A stretch of DNA of 24,057 bases. Origin: Eubacterium sp. (GTDB lineage Bacteria; Bacillota; Clostridia; Lachnospirales; Lachnospiraceae). Positions 15,347 through 22,742 of the stretch are shown piece by piece. The notes beneath the pieces are model-generated. The model did no database searches. It had not been told where the DNA came from and saw only the letters and a program-made list of their open reading frames with translations. The translations under genes and the position numbers were made by a program. The stretch spans positions 1 through 24,057 of the forward strand of contig JAILSA010000124.1 in assembly GCA_024697885.1 (NCBI GenBank), written 5' to 3'. The stretch's first letter is position 1. The number at the start of each line of letters is the position of its first letter.

Positions 15347-16819
15347 ATGACAAAAAAATTAGGACTCTTATTAGAAAAAATGGAATATGAACTGGTGCAG
15401 GGAAGTTTAGATACAGAGGTGACAGACCTGACCTATGATTCGAGAAAAATTCAGCCGGGCATGTTATTTGTAGCCATTGACGGAACCGTGGTAGACGGCC
15501 ACAAGTTCATTCCCGATGTAATAAAAAAAGGAGCTTCCGTCCTTGTGGTAGAAAAGGATGTGGACCTGACAGATTACGATGTGACAGTAGTCAGGGTAAA
15601 AAATGGCAGGGCGGCACTTAGCTACTTATCCGCAGCTTATTTTGACTACCCAGCCACCAAGATGATTTCCATCGGCATTACGGGAACCAAAGGAAAATCC
15701 ACCACCACCTACATGGTGCGTGACATTATAGAAAAGGCGGGCAAAACCTGCGGTATCGTGGGAACCATTGGCCTGGCCATCAAGGGCAAGGTCACACCGA
15801 TTGACCACACCACACCGGAGTCCTACGACCTGCAAAAATACTTCCACCAGATGGTAGAGGCGGGCTGTGACTACATGGTAATGGAGGTCAGCTCTCAGGG
15901 AGTAAAAATGGACCGTGTGGCGGGACTCCACTTTGACTACGGAGTTTTTACCAATATTTCCCCAGACCACATTGGACCAAATGAGCACAAGGATTTTGCC
16001 GAGTACTTAGATTGTAAGAGCAAGCTCTTCCAGATGTGTGAGGTGGGACTTGTCAACAAGGACGACCCTCATTGGCAGGAGATTGTAAAGGATGCCACCT
16101 GTCAGGTAAAGACCTACGGTTGCCAGGAGGCAGACCTGGTGGCTAGCGATATTGAGCACGTAAATGAGGAGGGCAATTTGTCCATGAAATTCCACGCCCA
16201 GGGCATGCTTGAGGGGGACATTGTAGTGGGACTTCCTGGCAAATTCAACATTTACAACGCCATGAGTGCAGCGGGACTTGGAGCCCTTTTAGGCTTCCCT
16301 AGAGAGGTGATTTTACACGCCCTTGAGCATGTGGAAGTCAGGGGCCGTGTGGAGAGTGTTCCAACGGGCAAGGGTTTTTCTGTTCTCATTGATTTTGCCC
16401 ACAACGGAGTTTCCACAGAGAGCGTTTTGCAGACCCTGAGGGGATATAAGCCAAACCGCCTGATTGCTATTTTTGGCTGTGGAGGAAACCGAAGCAAGCT
16501 TCGCCGCTACGAGATGGGAGAGGCAGTTGCCAAGCTGGCAGACTATGCGGTGGTCACTTCAGACAACCCAAGAACCGAGGCCTTCTCCGACATTGTGGAG
16601 GACATTAAGGTGGGAATAGCCAAGGCGGAACAGCCATGTGACTATCAGGTTATTGAGGACAGGCAGGAAGCGGTTACCTACGCTGTGTCCCAGGCCCAGA
16701 ACGGGGATATGATCGTCCTTCTCGGCAAGGGTCACGAGGAATACCAGGAAATCAATGGCATCAAGCACCACTACAGCGAGAGAGAGGCAGTGGCCAATGC
16801 TCTTGCCAGCCTGTCATAG
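15347..16819 (+). CDS. murE: MurE-family UDP-MurNAc-tripeptide ligase, divergent form
   Basis: A 490-residue Mur ligase with the three usual domains. The N-terminal UDP-binding domain has DLTYDSRKIQPGMLFVAI. The central ATPase has the P-loop GTKGKSTT at 113-120 plus DHTTPES and EVSSQGVKMDRV. The C-terminal domain has DNPRTE at 406-411, the motif linked to meso-diaminopimelate as the added amino acid. MurE attaches that residue to UDP-MurNAc-L-Ala-D-Glu in peptidoglycan synthesis. Some blocks differ from canonical MurE as I recall it: TNISPDHIGPNEH in place of TN(L)xxDHLDYH, and IDFAHNGVS in place of VDYAHTPD. It also stands outside a dcw cluster. It may be a second, specialised MurE paralogue. 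The ribosome site GAGGAAGG precedes the ATG; it follows the HAD gene by 16 nt. Confidence 0.85.
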   Translation: MTKKLGLLLEKMEYELVQGSLDTEVTDLTYDSRKIQPGMLFVAIDGTVVDGHKFIPDVIKKGASVLVVEKDVDLTDYDVTVVRVKNGRAALSYLSAAYFDYPATKMISIGITGTKGKSTTTYMVRDIIEKAGKTCGIVGTIGLAIKGKVTPIDHTTPESYDLQKYFHQMVEAGCDYMVMEVSSQGVKMDRVAGLHFDYGVFTNISPDHIGPNEHKDFAEYLDCKSKLFQMCEVGLVNKDDPHWQEIVKDATCQVKTYGCQEADLVASDIEHVNEEGNLSMKFHAQGMLEGDIVVGLPGKFNIYNAMSAAGLGALLGFPREVILHALEHVEVRGRVESVPTGKGFSVLIDFAHNGVSTESVLQTLRGYKPNRLIAIFGCGGNRSKLRRYEMGEAVAKLADYAVVTSDNPRTEAFSDIVEDIKVGIAKAEQPCDYQVIEDRQEAVTYAVSQAQNGDMIVLLGKGHEEYQEINGIKHHYSEREAVANALASLS

Positions 16820-16893
16820 ATGTTCACAAATTGTTCTTTTCATGGACACAAAGAGATGTTACAATAAAATTCAAAAAAATTAAAAAAAGGGGT

Positions 16894-16920
16894 TAAGCCC
16901 CAGACTAAAGTTGCCGATAT
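16894..16920 (+). promoter_or_regulatory. Sigma-28 (flagellar)-like promoter
   Basis: GCCGATAT at 16913-16920 matches seven of eight bases of the sigma-28/sigma-D -10 GCCGATAA. TAAG at 16894-16897 lies exactly 15 nt upstream and matches three of four bases of TAAA. It precedes a FliD-like gene, as expected of late flagellar promoters. A weaker vegetative-like pair (TTTTCA/TACAAT, 16837-16865) lies upstream. The -35 overlaps a short GGGGTTAAGCCCC palindrome (16889-16901). Confidence 0.5.
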
Positions 16921-16972
16921 AGAGAATAAGATAAGGATAGTTATGCTTTTTAGTAACAATGGAGGGTTGCTT

Positions 16973-17686
16973 ATGAGTTCAATTAACGGAATAAACAATA
17001 ATAGTTATCTTAGTCAGTTGTTTAATACATCGTCCACGAGCGGGACCTCTTCGTCCCTGTTTTCGTCATCTTCATCATCCACGGATATGTATTCTTTGCT
17101 TTCTTCTTCCGTGTCTGATTTTAGGATGATTCAAAGTGGCGTTTATAAAAAGGCCTTGAAGTCCTACTATGCCTCTCAGAAGGAGGACGATGCCAACACG
17201 ATTGCGGATTCGGGAAGTGCGGATTCCAAGGTTACACTCTCCAATATGAAGAGTGCGGCCAGCAAGTTGTCATCCACTATGGCAGACCTTAAGACCATGG
17301 ATTTTGATTCGGCAGAGGATGAGGATTTAGTCAGCAAGGTGAAGGAGTATGTGACCAATTACAACAGCACCATAAATTCGGCTAAGAATCTCAACTCCTA
17401 CGGCATGCTTCAGACCTCAGTTTGGATGAAGGAGCAGACGGATACGGCAGAGGGGCTTTTGAACAATGTGGGAATTACCATTGGAGATGACAATACCCTG
17501 TCTCTCAACGAGGAGACCCTGAAGTCGGCTTCTAAGGCAGATTTAAAAACTCTCTTTAATGGAAGCTCATCCTACGGAGCCAGAGTTGCATCCCAGGCAT
17601 CGGCCCTGGTCAATCAGGCCACCAGCCAGATTGCACTCAACTCCGGAACAACCACTTATACTTCAAGTGGATTCTACAACACCTAA
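16973..17686 (+). CDS. Short FliD-like (flagellar cap/hook-associated) protein
   Basis: A 237-residue protein. The N-terminus is very serine-rich (SSLFSSSSSSTD around residues 30-41) and low in complexity. The C-terminal part resembles the end of FliD, the flagellar filament cap: helices with VKEYVTNYNSTINSAKNL (about 120-140), then LLNNVGITIGDDNTLSLNEE followed by LKSASKADLKTLFNG, the 'GIT..DGTLS.DE..L..AL' block seen in FliD. Full FliD proteins are 400 residues or more, so this one has only the C-terminal region. No other flagellar genes are present, but a sigma-28-like promoter lies 53 nt upstream. It may cap or modify a secreted filament, or be an exported product of the flagellar regulon. 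The start at 16973 follows GGAGGG; an ATG at 16943 lies ahead of that site. Confidence 0.7.
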   Translation: MSSINGINNNSYLSQLFNTSSTSGTSSSLFSSSSSSTDMYSLLSSSVSDFRMIQSGVYKKALKSYYASQKEDDANTIADSGSADSKVTLSNMKSAASKLSSTMADLKTMDFDSAEDEDLVSKVKEYVTNYNSTINSAKNLNSYGMLQTSVWMKEQTDTAEGLLNNVGITIGDDNTLSLNEETLKSASKADLKTLFNGSSSYGARVASQASALVNQATSQIALNSGTTTYTSSGFYNT

Positions 17687-17716
17687 TATGTAACATTATT
17701 GAAGATGAAAATAAGA

Positions 17717-17751
17717 ACAAGCGGCGCAGGCAAAATGTTTGTGCCGCTTGT
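17717..17751 (+). terminator. Hairpin after the FliD-like gene, possible weak terminator
   Basis: ACAAGCGGCGCA (17717-17728) pairs with TGTGCCGCTTGT (17740-17751), a 12-bp stem with one G·U pair and an 11-nt loop. It lacks a T tract (GGTATGTTAAAAG follows), so termination would be inefficient. It ends 27 nt before the rsmE start and could attenuate read-through into that gene, which has no obvious promoter of its own. Confidence 0.5.
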
Positions 17752-17778
17752 GGTATGTTAAAAGACCAAGGAGATTTT

Positions 17779-18522
17779 ATGTATCGATTTTTTGCAGCAG
17801 AAGAAAATTTGGGAGATGGAAAAATCTGGATTCAGGGAGACGATGTAAATCACATCAAAAATGTTCTCCGCATGAATCCGGGGGACCACCTTATGGTTTC
17901 CTTTGGCAAGGGAGTGGACTATGAATGTCAGATTTTGACCCTGGGCCAGGACCAAATAGATTTGGAAATCCTAAGGGAGGAGCCGGCGGTGACGGAGCTG
18001 CCTGTCCGCCTGGTTCTCTTTCAGGCCCTGCCCAAAAAGGATAAGATGGAATTGATTATTCAAAAGGCAGTGGAACTTGGGGCCTCAGAGATCGTTCCGG
18101 TGGCCTCGAAGCGGTGTGTGGTCAAGCTTGATGACAAGAAGGCTGCCAAGAAGCTGACTCGTTGGCAGGGAATCGCAGAGTCTGCGGCCAAGCAATCCGG
18201 CCGGGGATTTATTCCGGAGATTCATGAGGTTTTAACCTTTGATCAGGCCTTATCCTACGCAAATAATTTGCAATCCCTATTGATTCCTTACGAACTTAGT
18301 GATAATATGGCAGAGTCGGTTCAAGCCATGAAAGAGGCTTGTCAGGGGGACAGCGTGGGAATTTTTATCGGCCCGGAAGGGGGCTTCGAGCGCGGCGAGG
18401 TAGACCGGGCCATGGAGGCAGGTGCCAAGCCAATCTCCCTGGGCAAAAGGATTTTGCGCACAGAGACAGCGGGGATGACCACCCTGTCCGTGCTTATGTT
18501 TATGATTGAGGGAAAGGAATAG
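17779..18522 (+). CDS. rsmE: 16S rRNA (uracil1498-N3)-methyltransferase
   Basis: A 247-residue SPOUT-class methyltransferase that methylates N3 of U1498 in 16S rRNA using S-adenosylmethionine. N-terminal PUA-like RNA-binding part: HIKNVLRMNPGDHL (about 33-46). The SPOUT part follows with ALPKKDKMELIIQKAVELG, SERCV-type ASKRCVV, IGPEGGFERGEV (about 207-218) and the knot motif LGKRILRTETA near the C-terminus; GPEGG and LRTETA are diagnostic. Length is normal. The start at 17779 is preceded by CAAGGAG; an upstream in-frame TTG/ATG near 17755 lies in the hairpin region. A cysteine desulfurase gene begins 5 nt after its stop, so rsmE, that gene and thiI form one run of RNA-modification genes. Confidence 0.95.
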   Translation: MYRFFAAEENLGDGKIWIQGDDVNHIKNVLRMNPGDHLMVSFGKGVDYECQILTLGQDQIDLEILREEPAVTELPVRLVLFQALPKKDKMELIIQKAVELGASEIVPVASKRCVVKLDDKKAAKKLTRWQGIAESAAKQSGRGFIPEIHEVLTFDQALSYANNLQSLLIPYELSDNMAESVQAMKEACQGDSVGIFIGPEGGFERGEVDRAMEAGAKPISLGKRILRTETAGMTTLSVLMFMIEGKE

Positions 18523-18527
18523 AAACT

Positions 18528-19691
18528 GTGGAAGCTTATTTGGACAATGCAGCCACCACCAGGGCCTACAAGGAGGTCTGCGATCTGGTGGCCAAGGTCA
18601 TGTATGAGGATTACGGCAACCCATCTTCACGCCATATGAAGGGGGTGGAGGCTGAGCGCCTGGTTCGCCAGGCCACAGACCAGATTGCCAAGAGCCTTAA
18701 GTGCGACAGGAAAAATATTATATATACCTCCGGTGGTACAGAGAGCAACAACGCCGCCCTGATCGGCGTGGCCCTGGCCAACAAGAGAAAGGGCAAGAAA
18801 ATTATCACCACCTGTTTTGAGCATCCATCGGTTCACGAACCCTTGATTTACTTAGAGAGCCAGGGCTTTGAGGTGGAATACCTGCCAGTGGATGCCAGGG
18901 GACACTTGTCACCGGACAGCCTGAGACAGGCCCTGACAGAGGATACCATCTTGGTCTCCACTATGATGGTCAACAACGAGGTGGGAGCTATTTTGGACAT
19001 CGCCTCCCTGGTCCAGGTGGTCAAGGATTTTGACCCGGACATTTTGTTCCATGTGGATGCCATTCAGGCCTATGGCAAAATGAAAATACTGCCTAAGAAG
19101 TTGGGCATTGATTTAATGAGTGTCAGCGGCCACAAGATTCACGGCCCCAAGGGCACAGGTTTTCTCTACAAAAAAGACGGCATTAAGATGCACCCTTACA
19201 TCCACGGCGGCGGCCAGCAGGCCGGCATGAGGTCGGGAACGGAAAATGTGCCCGGCATAGTGGGACTGGGACTTGCGGCCAGGATGATGGACGAGAGCCT
19301 GGAGGAGAGAAGGGCCAAGCTCTACGATATTAAGAAGTATATGATAGAGAAATTGACAACCCTAGAGGGTGTGACGGTAAATGGATTGGAGGGACTGGAT
19401 ATTCAGGAGACAGCCCCTCATATCTTGTCCGCCAGCTTCCAGGGAGTCCGGGCAGAGGTCTTGCTTCATGCCCTGGAGGAAAAGGAGATTTATGTTTCAT
19501 CCGGATCTGCCTGCTCTTCAAATCACCCGGGAATCAGCGGAACTCTGGTGGCCATTGGTGTGGACAGAGAACTTTTAGATTCCACCCTGCGCTTTAGTTT
19601 TAGCCAGGAGACGGACAGAGAACAGATTGATTATGTCATAGAGGAATTGGAGGCCCTGCTTCCAATGCTTCGGAGATTTACAAGGAGATAA
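18528..19691 (+). CDS. Cysteine desulfurase (NifS/IscS type), probable sulfur donor for ThiI
   Basis: A 387-residue pyridoxal-phosphate enzyme that removes sulfur from cysteine as an enzyme-bound persulfide. The N-terminus YLDNAATT is diagnostic. Other motifs are TSGGTESNN, MMVNNEVG, VDAIQAYGK, and VSGHKIHGPKG with the PLP-binding Lys203. The catalytic Cys329 lies in SSGSACSSNHPG, the longer flexible loop of class I (IscS/NifS) enzymes. It begins with GTG at 18528, 5 nt after rsmE, and thiI starts 5 nt after its stop. The same pairing occurs in Bacillus (NifZ-ThiI), where the desulfurase feeds sulfur to ThiI for 4-thiouridine. This suggests a dedicated tRNA/thiamine sulfur donor rather than a general Fe-S assembly enzyme; no IscU is adjacent. 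Confidence 0.93.
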   Translation: MEAYLDNAATTRAYKEVCDLVAKVMYEDYGNPSSRHMKGVEAERLVRQATDQIAKSLKCDRKNIIYTSGGTESNNAALIGVALANKRKGKKIITTCFEHPSVHEPLIYLESQGFEVEYLPVDARGHLSPDSLRQALTEDTILVSTMMVNNEVGAILDIASLVQVVKDFDPDILFHVDAIQAYGKMKILPKKLGIDLMSVSGHKIHGPKGTGFLYKKDGIKMHPYIHGGGQQAGMRSGTENVPGIVGLGLAARMMDESLEERRAKLYDIKKYMIEKLTTLEGVTVNGLEGLDIQETAPHILSASFQGVRAEVLLHALEEKEIYVSSGSACSSNHPGISGTLVAIGVDRELLDSTLRFSFSQETDREQIDYVIEELEALLPMLRRFTRR

Positions 19692-19696
19692 ATAAG

Positions 19697-20881
19697 ATGG
19701 TAAGAGCTTTTTTGATTAAATACGCAGAAATCGGCATTAAGGGAAAAAACCGATATGTCTTTGAGGACGCCCTGGTGCGCCGGGTCAAGGAGAGACTTGA
19801 GCGCTGCGAAGGGGAATTTTTCGTGGAAAAAGAGCAGGGAAGAATTTATGTGGAGGCCACTGGAGATTTTGATCCGGAGGAGACCATGACTGCCCTGACC
19901 CATGTCTTTGGTATCGCCCATATTTGCCCTGTGGTTTTGGTGGAGGACAAGTCCTTTGACAATGTCTGCAAGGAACTCCTAGACCACATGAAGGACCAGT
20001 TAGGGGACAGGAAATTCACCTTTAAGGTTTTTGCCAAGAGAAGTGACAAGTCCTACGAAATGGAAAGCCCTGACATCTGTATGGAGGCGGGCAAGTATAT
20101 TTTGGATCACATGGAAAATGCCCAGGTAGATGTTCACAAGCCTGAGGTCAAGGTCTATATTGAGATTCGGGCCAGAGCCTATGTCTATGTGTCCTCCGTC
20201 AAGGGACCAGGCGGTATGCCAGTGGGAACTGCGGGAAGGTCCATGCTCCTTCTGTCCGGCGGTATCGACAGCCCGGTAGCAGGTTGGATGATGGCCAAGA
20301 GGGGAGTCCGCATTGAGGCAGTTTACTTCCATGCCCCACCATACACCAGCGAGAGAGCCAAGCAAAAGGTGGTGGATTTGGCCAGAATTATCTCAGAGTA
20401 CACCGGCCCAATCCAACTCCACATCGTGAACTTTACGGATATCCAGCTGGCTATTTACGAAAAATGTCCTCACGACGAGTTGACTATTATTATGAGAAGA
20501 TACATGATGCGCATCGCCCAGACCATTGCGGAGAAGAGACATTGTCTGTCCCTTATTACCGGAGAGAGTGTGGGCCAGGTGGCAAGTCAGACCATGCAGA
20601 GTTTGGCGGCTACAGACAATGTCTGCCACATGCCAGTCTTCCGTCCGGTCATTGCCTTTGACAAAAATGACATTATAGAGATTGCGGAGAAAATAAATAC
20701 ATTTGAGACTTCCATCCTTCCATTTGAGGACTGCTGTACCATCTTTGTGGCCAAGCATCCTGTAACCAAGCCTGATATTGGCAAAATGGAAAATTCAGAG
20801 AAAAAAATTGCAGATATCATCGACGACATGGTTATGAAGGCCATTGATGAGAGAGAAATCGTGGATGTGAGACCAGAGTAA
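19697..20881 (+). CDS. thiI: tRNA 4-thiouridine synthase / thiamine sulfurtransferase ThiI
   Basis: A 394-residue ATP-pyrophosphatase-type enzyme that makes 4-thiouridine at position 8 of tRNA and can supply sulfur for the thiamine thiazole. Order of domains: N-terminal ferredoxin-like part (FLIKYAEIGIKGKNR at the start), THUMP RNA-binding domain (about 60-165, with KVYIEIRARAYVYV), and the PP-loop SGGIDSPVAGW at 187-197. The FEDCCTIFVAKHP segment near residue 350 contains the conserved cysteine region. There is no C-terminal rhodanese domain, as in Bacillus ThiI and unlike E. coli ThiI (482 residues), so the persulfide carrier must be another protein or the desulfurase directly. The gene follows the cysteine desulfurase by 5 nt, supporting that partnership. 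Confidence 0.94.
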   Translation: MVRAFLIKYAEIGIKGKNRYVFEDALVRRVKERLERCEGEFFVEKEQGRIYVEATGDFDPEETMTALTHVFGIAHICPVVLVEDKSFDNVCKELLDHMKDQLGDRKFTFKVFAKRSDKSYEMESPDICMEAGKYILDHMENAQVDVHKPEVKVYIEIRARAYVYVSSVKGPGGMPVGTAGRSMLLLSGGIDSPVAGWMMAKRGVRIEAVYFHAPPYTSERAKQKVVDLARIISEYTGPIQLHIVNFTDIQLAIYEKCPHDELTIIMRRYMMRIAQTIAEKRHCLSLITGESVGQVASQTMQSLAATDNVCHMPVFRPVIAFDKNDIIEIAEKINTFETSILPFEDCCTIFVAKHPVTKPDIGKMENSEKKIADIIDDMVMKAIDEREIVDVRPE

Positions 20882-20911
20882 AAAAATGCCAGGCGGCTAG
20901 TCCGCTTGGCA
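20881..20911 (-). terminator. Terminator of the HPr-like gene (minus strand)
   Basis: TGCCAGGCGG (20887-20896) pairs with CCGCTTGGCA (20902-20911), a 10-bp stem with one G·U pair. Read on the minus strand it is followed by a T run (complement of 20881-20886), giving a good Rho-independent terminator for the minus-strand gene at 20990-21223. On the plus strand it may also slow thiI transcripts, but no plus-strand T tract follows. Confidence 0.7.
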
Positions 20912-20938
20912 TCCTATGTATAAAAGGGCAAAAGAAGT

Positions 20939-20959
20939 GGCGGTCTCAGTTGAGCCGCC
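20939..20959. repeat. GC-rich stem-loop between thiI and the HPr-like gene
   Basis: GGCGG (20939-20943) and CTCA (20945-20948) pair with TGAG (20951-20954) and CCGCC (20955-20959), leaving one bulged T and a 2-nt turn in the DNA reading. It is compact and GC-rich with no T tract on either side. It may form part of a terminator region for the convergent genes. Confidence 0.45.
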
Positions 20960-20989
20960 CCGCTTAAGTAACATACCCTTTAGATTGAA

Positions 20990-21223
20990 TTAGTCAACGA
21001 TAAATGGTGCAAGTTTATCAAGGATTTCATCAACATTGCTTTCGCTGTGGATGTTCAGGTCGATTGGCTTAGACAAGTCAAGGCTGAAAATTCCCATAAT
21101 AGACTTTGCATCGATTACGTATCTTCCGGATACGAGATCAAACTCAGCATCGTACTTTGTTACTTCGTTTACGAATGCCTTTACCTTATCGATGGAATTC
21201 AAAGAAATTTTTACTGTTTTCAT
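20990..21223 (-). CDS. HPr-like protein lacking the active-site histidine
   Basis: A 77-residue protein of the HPr fold (PTS phosphocarrier). It aligns without gaps to HPr from residue 10 on: AKSIMGIFSLDL (39-50) matches the regulatory-serine region, Ser41 being equivalent to Ser46 of HPr, the HPr-kinase site. At the place of the catalytic His15 there is Ser10 (sequence SLNSIDKVKAF), and the neighbouring Arg17 equivalent is Asp12. So it cannot carry phosphate on histidine as HPr does, but could still be serine-phosphorylated, as in Bacillus Crh (which has Gln at that place). A regulatory role in carbon control is inferred. The ATG at 21223 follows GGAGG 9 nt upstream; an earlier in-frame ATG at 21265 lies before that site. 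It has its own promoter and terminator. Confidence 0.82.
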   Translation of the reverse strand: MKTVKISLNSIDKVKAFVNEVTKYDAEFDLVSGRYVIDAKSIMGIFSLDLSKPIDLNIHSESNVDEILDKLAPFIVD

Positions 21224-21270
21224 AATGAAATACCTCCTTCTTTTATTGAAGAATTTCTTCTTCATCTATA

Positions 21271-21299
21271 ATACTATTCGAAAGTGGAAATTATGTCAA
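21271..21299 (-). promoter_or_regulatory. Promoter of the HPr-like gene
   Basis: On the minus strand a perfect -35 TTGACA (21299-21294) and a -10-like TAGTAT (21276-21271) have a 17-nt spacer, about 48 nt before the ATG at 21223. A near-palindrome GAAGAA-T-TTCTTC (21248-21260) sits between this promoter and the ribosome site and could be an operator. A plus-strand TATAAT at 21267-21272 overlaps it and might serve mtaB, but without a good -35. Confidence 0.55.
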
Positions 21300-21369
21300 C
21301 ATTAAAATTTTACAAGATGCACAAAAAACACACACCTATTTTGTGAAAAATGACAGAAAGGGAAGAAAA

Positions 21370-22671
21370 ATGAGGGTTGCTTTTCTTACTCTTGGTTGCA
21401 AGGTGAACTACTATGAGACCGAGATAATCATGGAACAATTTAAAAATAGAGGCTTTGAAATCTGCGAGTTTTCGGACCATGCAGAGGTTTATGTGGTCAA
21501 TACCTGCACGGTGACAAATATGGCAGATCGCAAGTCTCGCCAGATGATTCACCGGGCCAAAAAGAAAAATCCTGACAGCCTGGTGGTGGCTGTGGGCTGT
21601 TATGTGGAGTCTGCTGGGGAAAAGATTTTGGAGGATGCCTCTGTGGATGCCGCTTTTTCCAATAAGGATAAGGGACAGTTGGCAGAATTGATTATCCAGC
21701 GCTTCCAGCTCCACGCCCAGGGAAAGACTACAGGAGTAGAACATGAGCCAAAGCACCGAACCAGGGCCTATTTGAAGGTTCAGGACGGCTGTAACCAGTT
21801 TTGCACCTACTGCATGATTCCCTATGTCAGGGGAAGGGGAAAACTTGTCTCCACCCCAGAAGACCAGGCCCTAGAGGAAATAAGGGCTTTGGCTGACAAG
21901 GGCTACAAGGAAGTGGTTTTGACGGGAATCCACCTGTCCTCCTACGGGGTGGACTGGTCCGGGGAGAAAAACTTTGTCAAGCTTCAGGGACGCCACCTCT
22001 TGGATTTGATCAAAAAGGCGGCCCAGGTGCCAGGAATCGAGAGAATTCGCCTGGGATCTTTGGAGCCGAGAATCATTGTGGAAGAGTTTTTGCAGGGCTT
22101 AAAGGATATACCACAATTTTGTCCTCATTTTCATTTATCATTGCAGAGTGGAAGTCAGGGGGTTCTCCGGCGGATGAATCGTCATTACACACCTGTAGAA
22201 TACAGAGAAAAGGTGGATTTGATTCGTCAGTACTTTGAGCATCCCGCCATTACCACGGACGTGATTGTGGGATTTCCGGGAGAGACGGAAGAAGAATTTC
22301 AAGAGACCAGGGACTTTTTGGACCAGATTCGTCTGGCAGATATTCACGTTTTTCCATATTCTGTCAGGTCCGGTACCAGGGCAGCAGCCATGGAGGGCCA
22401 GGTCAGACCAGAAATCAAAAAAATCAGGGCAGATATTTTGATCGAAGCCACCAAAAAATATAAGGAGGACTATGCTTCCTACTTCTTGGGAAAAGAAGAG
22501 GAGGTTATCTTTGAGGAGACAGTTGTAGAAAACGATACTACCTACCTTTGTGGCCTCAACGACCGGTATGTGAGAATCGGAATTACTCAGGAAAAAGCCG
22601 AAGAAATGGGACTTTCATCTGGAGACATGGCAAGGGTTTTGGTGGATAAAATCTTCTGCCAGGACAATTAA
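21370..22671 (+). CDS. mtaB: tRNA t6A37 methylthiotransferase MtaB
   Basis: A 433-residue radical-SAM enzyme that adds a methylthio group to N6-threonylcarbamoyladenosine at position 37 of ANN-decoding tRNAs. The N-terminal UPF0004 domain supplies the second 4Fe-4S cluster through Cys10 (LGCKVN), Cys46 (NTCTVT) and Cys77 (VGCYVE). The radical-SAM triad is Cys141-x3-Cys145-x2-Cys148 in GCNQFCTYCMIP, followed by RGRGKLVSTP, LQSGSQGVLRRMNRHY and DVIVGFPGETEEEF. A TRAM RNA-binding domain closes the protein (about 370-430). The LGCKVN start and SLQSGS..VL..M.R.Y pattern fit MtaB rather than MiaB (LGCQMN) or RimO. The start at 21370 follows AAAGGGAAG; an ATG at 21343 lies before that. It is separated from ireB by a promoter. 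Confidence 0.94.
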   Translation: MRVAFLTLGCKVNYYETEIIMEQFKNRGFEICEFSDHAEVYVVNTCTVTNMADRKSRQMIHRAKKKNPDSLVVAVGCYVESAGEKILEDASVDAAFSNKDKGQLAELIIQRFQLHAQGKTTGVEHEPKHRTRAYLKVQDGCNQFCTYCMIPYVRGRGKLVSTPEDQALEEIRALADKGYKEVVLTGIHLSSYGVDWSGEKNFVKLQGRHLLDLIKKAAQVPGIERIRLGSLEPRIIVEEFLQGLKDIPQFCPHFHLSLQSGSQGVLRRMNRHYTPVEYREKVDLIRQYFEHPAITTDVIVGFPGETEEEFQETRDFLDQIRLADIHVFPYSVRSGTRAAAMEGQVRPEIKKIRADILIEATKKYKEDYASYFLGKEEEVIFEETVVENDTTYLCGLNDRYVRIGITQEKAEEMGLSSGDMARVLVDKIFCQDN

Positions 22672-22675
22672 ATGG

Positions 22676-22704
22676 TTGCGAAATTGTTATAAATATATTA
22701 CAAT
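22676..22704 (+). promoter_or_regulatory. Sigma-A promoter of the ireB-ruvX operon
   Basis: A -35 TTGCGA (22676-22681), a 17-nt spacer and a -10 TACAAT (22699-22704). It begins four bases after the mtaB stop codon and about 40 nt before the ireB ATG. It probably drives ireB, ruvX, the DUF1292 gene and RNase J. Confidence 0.65.
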
Positions 22705-22742
22705 AAATGAAATGGCTAGTTTGAATGAAAGGGGCATGGGAC

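Noticed and set aside
16906..16920. TAAAGTT directly abutting GCCGATAT as a sigma-28 promoter
   Set aside because: The two elements are adjacent without the required spacer of about 11 nt. The correctly spaced TAAG at 16894 was used for the -35 instead.
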